The translations under genes and the position numbers were made by a program. Below are positions 11,501 through 24,080 of a DNA stretch of 64,000 bases, in pieces. Below the pieces are notes generated by a model that was not told the DNA's origin, made no database searches, and saw only the letters and a list, made by a program, of their open reading frames with translations. Every line of letters begins with the position of its first letter. Position 1 is the first letter of the stretch. The DNA comes from Lates calcarifer (Eukaryota > Chordata > Actinopteri > Centropomidae), in the NCBI RefSeq assembly GCF_001640805.2, contig NC_066845.1, forward strand, positions 23,252,307 through 23,316,306. Direction: 5' to 3'.

Positions 11501-13129
11501 ATCTGCTGAGAGCTGCACGCCCATCACAAGAACACGCACAGCTAAAGCAAAAACTACTGGTGTAGTTCCCAGTGTAGTAGTCTAAGTTTTAGTTGGGTAC
11601 AGCCCTAGACAAATCAAATTCTCACCTGATGCTGGCTCTAGATGAAAGAACCAAATGTCAGGGCAATCCAACCACCAGTAGTTGAGCTATTTCACTCAGA
11701 ACTACAAATGTCAACCTCATGGCATAACCCTAGACAAAGAGGGCTCCCTTAAGTCAGTAGGACTCATCTGGAAACTATGAATGTCTATTTCAGTTTTTGT
11801 GCCAATCTACTGTGTAGGCGTTGAGCTATTTGCCAATAAGTGAAGACTTTTACCTTCTAGTGCTGCAACAGAAAAAGTTGGGAAATCACCAAATTCACTT
11901 GTCATTCTCTGAGGAACATGAATATCTGTTTAAAATTCCATAAGGCAGCATTGTGTTTCTTTCCAAACCGATTTGTTTTTGCATACTGCAAGCACATTCT
12001 TACACTTTATGACTGATGGACTACTTAATTACATTATAACTATATTATAATCATTATGATGTCGATACAACATGAAACCAATTTAACCAACACACAGGTG
12101 GCAGGTTTTTAACCTCAGCCCAGTTGGCACCATGTTTATTCAGTTTTTTTGTCATTTCACATTATGATTTGTAACGTGGTGTCTTAATGATGACACAGCT
12201 CCCTCATGTGGTGATGTATCTTTACCTAAACAGCAGAGAATCCATGTTACTGTTTTCAGGTCAGTGGTGTTGTTTAGTAAAGAGGGTGCTCTATTCAAAG
12301 GTTGACACATCATTATGGTTCCTCTTCCTCCTCTCTCACCCTCAGAGCTCTGACAGCAGCAGGACTGCTGGTTGTCATGGAAACCGCCAGGTAATTGCTC
12401 TCTGTGGAAGGGCAGTTGAGGAGGTGACCTCTCCAGGGGGCAGCAGTGTTCTCCCACCTCCACCACCATGGCTGTCACTTCCTGCCCTTCACTAACTGCT
12501 ATAAGGCTGTTGATGAGAGTGTCAGGGTGAAAGAGGGATGTTTATAGTAGAATCTAGATTATTTAAATTGTACATCTCCTGTTTATGTTGATGTTCTCTA
12601 TCACTGGTGCTATGAAGTTACTATTGTACTATGTATTACTATGTTTTTCTTTGTTTTTTATAATCTGCTGAGTGGTCACTGCTGTGTGGTCTTTAATGCC
12701 TGCATCTTTGTATCTCTGCATCAATTCTGACTGAGCAGTCTTTTTGAATGGCAGTCTTTTGTCAATGTGAGGAAATATTTCTTTTCTGTGGGCAAGTAGT
12801 CTTTCTCTGCTAATGTCATGAAACCAGCAAGAACAAAATAGCTGACCTACACTGTATCAATACCGGGGAATTTTCAGAAGATTTCAAAATTTAAAAAGCA
12901 GTTTAGATCCTGTTTGATCCAGTTTGTCTTTAAGAGTGATAACATGACCAACAGTAATGCACCCATTTGCCCAGTGCTTGGGCTGTGCAGGCCTCAGGCT
13001 ATGGTGCAGGTTGCCAGATACAGCTGGTGAGCATAGACTTTGGTTTTGATCTCTGTACCAAACCAACCTCACTGTGTCAGTATGGCACCAGGAGGACCAC
13101 AGTCACTGTGCTTTTTTGCAGCAAAAAAT
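8516..13129. other. apba1 intron 1, long non-coding stretch
   Basis: No exon with a recognisable product. It contains a poly(A) tract, a short trinucleotide run near 8758-8785 and CA-rich pieces near 11360-11400. A splice-site-bounded 48-bp segment at 12344-12391 is discussed under rejected items. Confidence 0.5.
9849..9877. repeat. Poly(A) tract
   Basis: An uninterrupted run of nearly 30 A. No retrogene was found upstream of it. Confidence 0.85.
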
Positions 13130-13390
13130 AGTTACAGGACATAACTCACCCTGAAACTACAAACTGTTGTTTACCTCTCTATGTCTATTGATTAAACAAA
13201 TAAAGATATTAGAATGTTCATTAGTAAGCTTAGGAGGTATTGGTGGGTGTATTTTTTAACAGACAAAGCCAGGCCAACTATTTCCCTCTGCTTTCAGTCT
13301 TTCTGCTAAGCTAGGCTAACATCACCCCAACTCTAGCTATATACTTAACATAAAGACATGAAATTAATATCCATCTTCTCACCAAACCAT
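13130..13390. repeat. Interspersed repeat, copy A
   Basis: aaactacaaactgttgttta, agccaggccaactatttccc and tgctaagctaggctaacatc match a repeat seen often in percomorphs. It shares order and phrases with 45440-45680. Class unknown. Confidence 0.5.
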
Positions 13391-13524
13391 ATTCACCAAA
13401 AAATACAATATTTTGTGAAAAGGTTCCCAGCAGTCCCTGAGGAGGCTCCAGGGGAACCTCACAAAATAAAGAATGTCAGAATGGGAGATTGAACCGTGAC
13501 GAATGATTGTGTTACACCACTCAG

Positions 13525-16300
13525 GCTGCGACGGTATTGGTGTAGAGAAAACATTCACTTTTATTCTTCTCCAGCAGGACTAATGGCAACATATAGCAAA
13601 CTGTCGAAACGGGTACAAACTTGGGTGATAAAAAACTCAATGTCTTTTTGCATACCAGGCCAATAAAACCTCTGTCTAGCCAGGTGTACTACACGTTCAA
13701 CCCCCAGGTGTCCCATTTCACAATGAAGGTACTTATACACAACTGCTTTGTACTTTTCTGGAAGCACAATTTGAGTACAAGTTGCTGTTTTGCGCTTCAA
13801 CAGACCCTCTTCAGAAACATACAGTCTTTTCCATTCATGTAAGAGTTGCTTGGTTTTATTTGTTTCCATACCCGTGATCCTTCTGTCTGGCTTTACTCCA
13901 GATGCTTTCAGTTGGAGTACATGGGATATAACAGGATCTTGAGACTGTGCTTGTAGTAACTCTTGCTGTGTTACTTTTATGTCTGGCTGGTTGTCTGCAG
14001 CGAAGTCCTGAACATGTGGGCTGCAGGTAATGGCTGAAATCCAGTCCATTTCATGTTGTTTTTGTGTTTCGACTGAGCTGAATATCGCACTTAACACTTC
14101 AGGAGAGCACTGCTCTGTACACTCGCTCATGTATGAGTCCATACTTACAGGTGTGCAGGACAGGAAATCTGCTTCCATATTTATTTTTCCTGGACGGTAC
14201 TTCAGTGTGATGTTGAAGTCGGCAAGCTCAGACACCTAGCGATGTCCGGTCGCATTCAGTTAAGCTGTGCTCAAAACATAAGAAACAGGATTGTTATCAC
14301 TGTAGACTGTTACAGATGGGGCATAAAACAAATAGTCTCTGAACCTGTCTGTAACAGCCCATTTGAGCACTAAAAACTCAAGTTTCCCTGAGTGTAAGCG
14401 GTAGTTTTTTTCTGCTGGTGTCAATGTTCGTGAGCCGTACCCAATAACTCTGAGTATGCCTTCCTGCCTCTGATACAAGACTGCTCCCAGCCCTTGTTCT
14501 GAAGCATCAATATGAAGAACAAAGGGATCTTCAAACCTTGGATACGCCATTACAGGTGGGTATGCTGACATGCTACACATCGTCTCTTTGGCCTCTTGAA
14601 AGCAGTAGGTGGAGCTTTTGTTTGGTCGTCATCAACAGTCTTTTTTTCACGCTGGACAGTTTGTACAAGGGATGCTACTTGACCTGTTAGTTCCCTGATT
14701 ACTGTATTACTCTCCTCCATTTTTGTAAATAAGGGGTTCTCTTTAATCGGTTTGGTGGGCTTAGCTGCAACTGTGATTTCTAGTTGATCATTTTCATCAT
14801 CATCTCTCTCTACCGTGCTCAGACTTGCTCTATGAGTGACTTTGTTTGTGCCTTTAATCTTTTGAGCTCTCTCATTTTCATTGTACTGAGCGATTTGCAT
14901 TTTCTGCAGAAGCAGCTCATCACTACTGTTCTCATCCTGCAGATACATCCTCATTTCAGCTCTTATGTTATCATTTGACAAGCCTGTCATGATAGACTGA
15001 GAACATTGGCTATAAACTAGCTCTCGGTTATATCTTAAGCCTGACTGGGCACGCTCAGATGCGAGCAAGACCTTTTGACGCAGATCAAGTACTCGAACCA
15101 GAAAATCAAGTGCAGTTTCACCAGGTCCCTGTGCAGCTTTTGACAGTTGTTGGTACAGTACAGTTGCATCCTTTTCTGCATAGTGGGTTCTTAGTATTTG
15201 TCTAAGAGTAGCTAGGGTGAGATCTGTTTTCCCCTCTAAATAGCTCCTCAATTTCAAGCCGGGATTTACAGCACGTATCACAGCCTCCATAATTTCTTAT
15301 CCTGGATTGCCTTTCCTTAAACCACTTTCAATCTGGTGTTCAAGGCTGCTAAAACTCAAAGTGTCTTTTGCCGTCGACTCACCAACATGTCCATTTATCC
15401 TGAAGTCTTTTCTAAATCCATCTGAAGGCCAGCAGTTGCGTCACCTCGCGGGTCACCGGTGTCGCTGGTGGTGGCAGAACCCGTGTGCAGTCTCCGTGTT
15501 GTCGCCCCGACACAGGCTGAGCCGAACGAACCGTCTCCTCCTCCGCCTCCTCGGCCGCAGGTGAAGAGAAGAGTGGCGCCGCTCCCGCGTCGTCGGTCTC
15601 CGCTGGGTGCTCCCGCAGGGCCTCGAGTGTGTCGTTTAGCTCCAAAAGCACAGACATGCCTTCGTCTTCCCTCTCCAGAAACTCTTCACGTTCACAAATC
15701 TTTACAATGTGCTTAACGAGTGCGCGGCGAGTTTTATTCTTAATGTCCTCCGAGTCTTTTCCCGCAATTTTACAGTACTCACACACTCGGTGCAGCTCTT
15801 GCACAGTCAGTCCAAACAGTTTAGCCTCTATTTCCAAAAGGAACTCTTCTCGGTGCTCCGACATTTTGCTTATAACGTTGCTGAATCGTCGACACTTGGA
15901 AAAACAACAAAACGAGACGATGTCGTACTAGCTAAACTTCAACTGTAGCTAACGTTAGCTCACGCAGTTGGCGCTACTCTCACACCTGTCCGACGTTACT
16001 GATTTTTCCCGGAGTTGAAAAAGTCCTCTGCTGTGAAGTAACATTCGTCGTTATCTCGGTGGAACCTCAGGCTGCGACGGTATTTTATTCTTCTCCAGCA
16101 GGACTAATGACAACATATAGCAAACTGTCGAAACTCGGTCGGGGACACACACACACACTCTCTCTGGGCGCTCACTCACAACTCCAAGAAAAGAAAAAAA
16201 AAAAACTTATCCTCCTTCTTCTAGGCTGGCAGCAATTCACCACAGATTGTTTTTCTCTGCCCCCTACTGGCGGGTGTAATTACACTCACTCTGACAGCAA
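13525..16300 (-). mobile_element. Ty3/gypsy LTR retrotransposon, internally deleted and decayed
   Basis: Read on the minus strand: an LTR remnant near 16069-16300, a gag-like region (15864-15412 and 15290-about 14590, ending in a CxxC knuckle start), an RNase H segment (14580-14260, with LHIDASEQGLGAVLYQ and YGSRTLTPAEKNY), a linker, and an integrase zinc-binding region (13750-13600, HLGVERV ... FYWPGMQKDI). A second LTR-like piece lies at 13524-13618. The LTR pieces share about 60 bp (ggctgcgacggtatt ... gcaaactgtcgaaac) that contains AATAAA on the minus strand. Protease, most of the reverse transcriptase and the integrase catalytic core are absent, gag has a frame break near 15415 and a stop near 15295, and the integrase frame runs straight into the LTR. 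It cannot move by itself. Outer ends are approximate. Confidence 0.8.
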
Positions 16301-18859
16301 CTAAAAATGCCTGTATATTCTTAAGTGACATCTTAAATGAATAAAACTAATAACACTCAGGTGCTACAATTGCAGTGATCCAGAGGTTGATTTTCTACTG
16401 TAACTGTGAATAAAGAAAAAAAACTATAAGGCTCTACAGCAGAGAAAGAAAAAACAACCTACTAACTTACAGGCCACTGTGAAATTACTTAATTTGTCTG
16501 ATTTAGAGTCAACTGTGAACAGTATACACATACAAGAAATAAATCAGAAATCATTGCTGTTCAATAATAATACAGTTTTTCTGTAGAGTAGGCCATCATT
16601 ATGGAATGACAAGGCTGCACAATTCCAAATACAGCTAAGAAATGTGACAGCCTGTGTACACCTAACAAGGAAAACATCACATCAACCAATCAAACGGAAG
16701 TCAGTGGATTATCAGTCAGTTATCAGGGTACTTTCTATTTAGAGCAGGTCTAGACTCTCTTTACAGTATTATTAACCCCATACTTTGATCAGACGTGAAC
16801 TTCAAAAGATGACCTTTTACTTTGAGAGTAAACCAGTTCATGGCTAGTTGGACATTTTTTTAGCCCCCCTAGAAATCCCATTAGCTCTGTGTAAGGCATG
16901 GAAAGTTGAACTTGTTGATCAGAGCTTGTTTTATTAACGTCTTTAAGGATATAATCCACCTAACTCCCTACTGATGCTCTGAAACTCAACTGTGAAATGA
17001 GTATAGCGTTACAACTAAAGCAACTAAAAAAAGGCCTCTTACAGTCAATACAATCATGTAAAAATGGTTCACCAAGTGAAGTGGTGACTGAGTACTTGGT
17101 GACTCAGTACTTGTTTTAATCCAAAACATGATCTTTTCCTAAGCCTTACCATGTAGTTGTTGTGCCTAAATCTGACCAAGCTGGTTGTTTCAGCTGGAGG
17201 ACTTGTTAGTCAGAGGCTATGCATGATAACAATGCTTTTACCACAGTCTGTAATACACAACATATTTCAAAACAAACAACAGAAATATTGTGTATTGTTT
17301 ATATGCAACATGAAGACGTGCTTCATTTAAAGATTCATCAGTCAATACTTTTCTTAGCTGTATGTTAGCAATTTCTGAAACTGTAATATGAAAGGTATCA
17401 CCCGCAGTGACAAACTTTATTCTCACCACTCTCATCAACCTGGTTTCCAGTGCAGCAACAGCTGATAAAGTTTTTGTGCTGTTTTTAAAGTCAAACAGGA
17501 ATAAAAAAGCGACTCTATAGCCCCTTTTAAGAGATTGTGTAATATTGGTGTTCCCTCAAACATGCCATCTTTAGTTGTTTACACAGAATCACATGAAGGC
17601 GGTTAATGCCACACCAGTGCGTGGTTTTATATAGCATGCCAGCATCGCAGAATCAGAGCCAAGACGTGTAACACAGCAGCCTGGTTGTCTGTTAGCATCT
17701 GTTCTACCATTCCAGCTTCCCCTTTTATACAGACTTTGATTCACCTTTGTGACTACCTCCCATGCTGCCTTAAAGGCGGGGAGATATGGACCCCTCCACT
17801 CTACCTTAAATGGTGAGGTGCAATAATCCCGCCTTGAAAATGCTTTGTAAAAGGGGATTATTATTAGGTTCTGACTAGAGGAATTAATTAGGAGGAAGCC
17901 TACAAAACACCTCGTCTTATCATGGATAAGCAGCACAGCTGTAGCAGGCTGCTTGACTACTTTGGATAGGAAAGACCAACTGACACAGGTTTTACAAGAG
18001 TTGCTATAAATGTTAAGGAGAATACTGGAGTGGAAACAACCCTGTGATGTCTGTGCTGATTGTCATGGACTTGGAGAAAATGTAATTAGTAATTGTTGCT
18101 ACACTGCTGAGTAGAGAAGATGATGAGTAAAGTCACTGATTGAAATGTTTACATTCCTGTAAATAAATGATGGGGATGGGAATGGAGTGCAGAGGACTGT
18201 CTCTATGATGAACACCAGAATATATCTGTCCCTGTGTCTATTTAAGGCTAAATAATGATATACTGTACTACTGTCAAAATCCGACATCAGGAATATCTTT
18301 TCCTCTGTCCTGATATAGTTATAGCACAAACATGGCACTCAATAAACAAGATGCTACATGACCTACACCTCTAGGGAAGAGAAACTTTACTCCTGCATCC
18401 TCATCCCAGTCTCTTGTGTTGGAGCCCTAATCAGGTACCACTACCAGGAGTCACAGAGCTGAGTTATGTTTGCATGAAATGAAAACTGCTGTCAGAATAG
18501 ATCGTGTTTGAAAGTGTGATGGTGTGGTCAGAAGTGTCATAAAATTAAATCTCTTTATGGATTGCAGAGCAGCAATTATTTTTCTCTATACAAGATGTAG
18601 TGAAGAGTAAAGGCCAGTTCATGTGTTCCACTTGCCCAAGGTTGGACACATACTGCAGACTCTAGTCACTGTTCTATTCTTACTAAAACGCATACATGAA
18701 CATGTTCACGTACCTTCTGTATTTATAACCTGTGCTGCTGGCTGATGATTTGGGACACTCCCTGTTTTCTCTCCTACAGTGTGTAGTCTGTGTTAGCTAG
18801 TCATTGCTACTTGCTGCTGTTTCTCACTGCCAGTAAAGTGTTTCATAATTATATCTCCC
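16301..18859. other. apba1 intron 1, no supported gene
   Basis: 17590-17870 has a G/C-richer block with paired aaggcggg/cccgcctt segments and an open frame of 115 codons on the minus strand. It looks like an unclassified mobile-element remnant. The rest shows nothing. Confidence 0.45.
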
Positions 18860-19740
18860 TCTCACCCCATGTGGGGGAAATGTGTATGTCTTCCTCAAGC
18901 TCAGGTCTTCCACCAGCTGTTCCTAGGACTGCATTCTTCTGGACAGAGATCTCAGTTGTTGTAACTAAATCTGGCGGAGCCCCTCTCCCAGTTTGGGGGT
19001 CACAACCCTTAATGCTCCTATCACCTATCTAAGCACTGGTAGGATTTCTTGATGTCAACCACTTCCTCTTAGAACTTCACTTTCCACATCTGCTCCAGTT
19101 CTCTGTTCTCTGTATGTCCTCCTTCTTTCTCATGTTATTCTTTCTCATCTATCACTACTGCTCTCTTCTGCTCCTTGTCAACAACCACTATGTCTGGTTG
19201 GTTAGCTATTTGTCAGTCTGGAACGATCTTACCTTTGTTTTTCTCAACAATTTAAGTATGTATGTCCCATTAGGACCTGGGGACATCTAATCCACACTCA
19301 GCACAGATGCTCCGGTACACTATCCAAGCCACTTGGTTATTCCTCTCAGTCTACACTGACCCATCTTGCATCCATGTGCTGGACTGTCTCAAGGCATCTT
19401 TGCACAGTCTGCACCTTGGGTCCTGTATGCTATGGTAGACCCCAGCCTCTATGGATCTGGTGCTTAGGGCCTGTTCTCATTCTGCTATTATCAGAGCCTC
19501 TGTGCTATCCTTTAGGCTGGCCTTTTCTAACCAAGGATTTCTTGATGTCAGCTACTTCCTCTATCTACTGATGATACATTCCATGGAGGGGCTCAGTCAT
19601 CCACAATATTTTCTCTTTCTCCTTATCACCCTCTGTCTTCTGCAGCTCTCTCTATTAGTAGTTCATCCTCGGAGCCATCTTCCAGATTGTATTCATGGAT
19701 GCTCCTTATTTTATACCAGATATATATTGTGGCTGTGAAA
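18860..19740 (-). mobile_element. LINE 3' end with restriction-like endonuclease, decayed
   Basis: The minus-strand frames give the C-terminus of an R4/Rex6/NeSL-type non-LTR retrotransposon: KDSTEALI ... EQALSTRSIEAGVYH, a CRLCKDA knuckle, NQVAWIVYRSICAECGLDVP, and NQPDIVVVDKEQKRAVVID, which carries the PD-D/ExK nuclease motif, followed by VTPKLG. Several stops interrupt it. The clade is inferred from remembered fish LINE proteins. Confidence 0.7.
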
Positions 19741-19978
19741 TTCGCTAATCATCCCCACCCCTCCATCCCTATTCTTTGCTCGTAGAGTCTCACGGTGCTG
19801 GAATTTGGAAGGAACCCTTATTGTGAGGAGTTTTTATGTCTTAACACCGGTGGGGCTATAGCAGTTTGCTCACTTGTGCTTCCAAGTGATCATGGAGTGC
19901 TGTTAGCTTCTTCAGCCAATTGACAAAAAAATACATTTCAATACAAATAAAAATCTGGTATTGCCATAACACAGGCCG

Positions 19979-20037
19979 GATCATTGATTTGCAACAGTGC
20001 AACACGGGCAGTGTTGCACTGTTGCAAATCAATGATC
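19979..20037. repeat. Perfect 27-bp inverted repeat with 5-nt loop
   Basis: Arms 19979-20005 and 20011-20037 are exact reverse complements, separated by gggca. Both arms contain the unit GCAACAGTGCAAC or its complement. It is not part of a recognised element. Confidence 0.95.
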
Positions 20038-20127
20038 ACAGCGGTAATCAGCACACTCTCATCCAAGGGATAGTTATCATGGTATAAATGGTGGCAAAAT
20101 GGAAAAACTGATGGTTTATAAATGAAT

Positions 20128-20130
<3 letters not shown>

Positions 20131-20153
<23 letters not shown>
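20131..20153. repeat. (CA)n microsatellite
   Basis: Short CA run followed by TA repeats, about 100 bp right of the perfect hairpin. Confidence 0.9.
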
Positions 20154-20159
<6 letters not shown>

Positions 20160-23100
20160 TAATTAGATTGTGCAAAGTCAGGGAACAGAGTTTTTCCACA
20201 ATGGGGATTATTAGCAAAATTCCAGGTGCCCTCACTTTCAGTTTGACCCACAAAGAAAGTGGTTCAGATAATCAGTTCCAAAATCTCAACAATTACTATA
20301 TCAAGAAATAATTAAGTTATAAAAAATCTGAACTCCCTCTACTCACTTGAATGACAGGAGGAAGCTGCACCAGGGAAACAGCAACACAATGTGTAATAGT
20401 AACCACTCTGTCACAGTGCTGACAGAGATAGACACACACGACCAGTCTAAACATGGTCTTGAGAACACCAAGTCAGAAGAATGGAGAGGATCTGACACAA
20501 TGGAACCTCATCTCAAACTCACAACCTTTTAACTCACAGGTCACAGTGTCAACCTGTTAGTCGTGTGGAGTAATTGAAGAGCAGCTCATCTAATCAGGGA
20601 TTAGAACCCATCTATAAATCAAAACACACCTTTGACCACCACGCCCTCTGTTGCAGCCTCTTCACTACTTCCTAGCTGACAACGACTGTGCTTTTAGAGG
20701 TGAATTATTTGCCTCAGGCTGTTCAAGGAGACAGAAATTCACATTATTAAATGTAAGCAGCTAGTAACCATTCCACATATATTTAATTCTATTGTTTTTT
20801 ATATATTTATTTAACCTGAGTGTATTCCTGCTGAGGAGGGCAGAGGATTGGATGACCTTTCAGGAGAAATCCAGTCACTGCTCACCAATACACACACCAG
20901 CAGGAACCCTCCCTGAACAAATGCTTTTTGCCAGTCACAAAGGGCTCCTCCTGCATGTCTGCCAAGATGTCCACTTACTTTATTCTCTTTCTGTCTGAGC
21001 AGGCAGCTGACTGCAGGGTTACATGGCCATAGATGCAAATGGCCTGAGACAATCAGTCTGAAACTAAAGTTAGTGGCCAGTGGTAGAGCTGTCTGTTTGT
21101 TGCTGACTACTTGGTGGACATAAAAAGAATCTCACAAAGCACCAAACTTCAAAACTGATGATCTCATTATTTCTAAGTGAGGTGTAGGGCCTCAGCCCTA
21201 AATGGAGGATAAGACCTTTTGTTCCACAGACAAAGGAGAGCCTCAGTCTCCCTTCACCTTTTCACACCTGTGAAATCACCAACTCTAGCTGCAATTGGTC
21301 ACTGCATGGCCAAAATCTGCGATGTCACCAAGCCATACACAAGGAGAGGCACACTTCTCTTGACCTCATGCTCTCTTACACTCTCCCTCTCCAGACAGAG
21401 AATCCTTCTAAGCTTTTCAGTCCTCCCAGAACTCCAGAAGAAAGCGGTCTTGCTTCTCTTCCTCACACAAGCAGTTGACCACACCTCTTTTCAGTTCTGC
21501 TCTCTGACCTCCATGAGGCCTTCCTGAAGCACGGGCCTGCACTGGACTGAACTTTGATAGCGACGCAAGAGCCTACCAAAGGATTTAAGATCAAGCACTA
21601 GCAGGTGAGACATGAGGTCTGGCAGCTGGGTTCACCAACAAAAAGAGCCACAGCACAGGGTTAATGTCAACCGGCTAACTCTGCAAGGAGAACAGAGGAA
21701 CTGATCTCCTCAACGACACTGAAACCACACAGCCAGGATAACTGCTGTTTACTGGACCTTAACAGCAACAACAGGACTGTGCAAGCAGCACACCAGAAAG
21801 CATTTTCTTTTTTCTTCTGGACTTGATAGCGTAACTGGGCCTAGTTTACACTATCTTGCATAGCACATAGCACATTACATTGCCTCTTTGTTAACCTCCT
21901 CACATGATATGCGGTCAGTCCTAGAGGCCATCTTTGATTCCGCCATCTTCGTTACAGTTCTTTTGTTTTAAGACATGCGACTTAAGATTAAGGAACTATC
22001 TTAAGTCAGCCACCTTACCATTGTTGCCCACAGATACACACACATACATAGTGTTAGTAGATTGGGTTAGAGTCTGTGTTTTGTCATTTCATTTGTTTTT
22101 TGTTCAAATAAATACTTTTGAACACTGAATATTTTGCTGGTCTGGTACAAAAGTAAGTATTGCCCACCTCTACGCTGCAGAGCTCCAAATCCTTCAACTT
22201 TTACTATTAATATGGTCATTTTGGTTGTAGTTACTAACTTACTTATTAATCAAGGTTCAAAATTGATAATTAGTGTATTTTATGAGACTGATGAATTTGT
22301 TGGTGCCCCAGGGTGGATTGATATTTTTAATATTAATATTTTTTTACTAATTCTTGATAGCTAATTACACCTACTTATGTCCAACAGAGGGAAGATGTTT
22401 CCTTTTGTTTCTTGAAATATAAAGTCCATGTGCTTTGAGGTCTAATATAAAATGTACAGTTATTAGCAATATATAATTCTATCAGTACAATGTTACAATG
22501 TGGGCAACAGTGTTTTCAATTTATAATTTTTTCAATCACTTCAGTGAACACTTCCACCACAAAATATATAAAATACTGTCCATATAGCTTGGCTATGACC
22601 ATTTATAGCATGGGTTGGCACACTGGACTAAGCCCCCACCACAGAAAAACCCTATTAGAGGTATCAAAAATCATCTGTTGCACAAGGCTGTTTACTTATT
22701 CTGGGTAAATTAAGACTTTTTCAAACTACAAGATATGACTGAAAGAGCAACTGCACCAAACTGAAGCCCCTGAGAACAGAGCTGGGCTGCATAGTGATTT
22801 TAGCATAGTGGCCGGACTAGGTATAGCAACCTCCTGCATTCATCACGTGGTGCACATTAGTCAGAAAAGCATTTTTCCTTATAGACAATCATTGGAGAAA
22901 GGACAGCTATAAAATGGCAAATGCATTTTTCAGAACATATCAACCCAGTGAAATGAACTGTTGTATCATCAGAATTAGATTTTCTAACACTGGAAAAGTC
23001 TAGAAGAACCGTATGATTTATGTCCTTCCTGTGTGCAGGGAGCTAACAGGAAGTCTAGTGAGCATCCTCTATAGGCCTAAAAGAGAGAGAGACATGAGGG

Positions 23101-23454
23101 AGCACAAGGGCTTTTTCTGTGCATGCACCCAATGGGCAACTTTCTTAGGATTGAATATGGCACTATCTTTGAATGCAGTATACACGGTCAAACTGCATAG
23201 CTCCACATTCAAACATTTCTCCCTCTGCTGCAACGCTGCGTCCTGTGATGATTCCTGTGATGGATATCATGATTTCCATGCAACCGTTATCCTGTCTATT
23301 CTTTCTTTTTCTCCCCTCTCAATTTTCTCTTTAAATCTCTTCATCTCACTTCACTCCTCTACCTATCTACTCAGTTACTCTCTGCGTGCTATGTCCATAT
23401 CATATCATTTTGAGTTTTTTATTCACATGAAGAATCTGCTGATGTGAACCACGC
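20154..23454. other. apba1 intron 1, no supported gene
   Basis: Apart from the possible LTR at 21800, no gene or clear repeat was seen. Short open frames here have no recognisable content. Confidence 0.45.
21800..22140 (+). repeat. Possible solo LTR
   Basis: An untranslated block with an AATAAA-containing end (tcaaataaatacttttgaac) followed by tgaatattttgctggtc looks like the R/U5 part of a fish LTR. No second copy or coding region is present, so the call is weak. Confidence 0.25.
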
Positions 23455-24080
23455 CTCGCAAAAAAGATCTCAGAAGACATAGCTCTACAATTGTTGATTT
23501 GCATAAAGTTGGAAAGGGTGACAGAGTCATCTTCATCGTCAATTAAACTGTCTATAAATGGAGACAATTTAGTTCAGTGGCATCCAGCTCTAATTCCAGG
23601 AGCACAAAACAGATGAGGTTAATATTTCTGTTCATGATTTTACCATTCACAAATCACAGAGAGGGGGCATTGTGTTCATGCAGCACACCACAGGGGAAGA
23701 CACTGCACCACCTTGACTCTCCACAACACTACTGAGAAAATGTTCTGTGGACCGATGAAACTAAGATTGGGTTAGAAGAATGGTCCAAAATTCTTCCTGG
23801 ATGCTGTACGGGTCTGATCCACAGCTACTGAAGGACCTTGTTTGAGGTTGTTACTGCCAAAGGAGTTATTAAATGCAATGATTCACTACTTTTTCTACCA
23901 GGGCTCTGAATGTTAAATGGATGTGTTCAATAAAGGCAGGAAAGAGTATAAATGTTGTGTGTTATCAGCCTAAGCACAGTGTGTCCTTCTGTATTTGTGA
24001 CTTAAGTGAAGATCAGATCACATTTTATGACCATTTGATGTAGAAAACCAGAAAGCCCGAAGGGTTCACTGCCACTGTAT
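23455..24080 (+). mobile_element. Tc1-like DNA transposon remnant
   Basis: Frames show RLRKKDLRRHSS, IVDLHKVGKG (DNA-binding helix region) and ENVLWTDETKIG (first catalytic Asp region) in order, with stops between. The right end (ggttcactgccactgta at about 24064-24080) resembles the terminal repeat of a common fish Tc1-like family. Confidence 0.65.

Noticed and set aside
12344..12391. 48-bp segment with a strong acceptor and a CAG|GTAATT donor
   Set aside because: It looks like an exon, but no reading frame gives a recognisable peptide and it is opposite in strand to apba1. Decoy splice pairs are common in introns of this size.
17589..17936. 115-codon minus-strand frame
   Set aside because: No recognisable domain; it sits in a block that looks like an old repeat.
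23013..23447. 144-codon plus-strand frame
   Set aside because: AT- and CT-rich random-looking peptide, no splice or family support.
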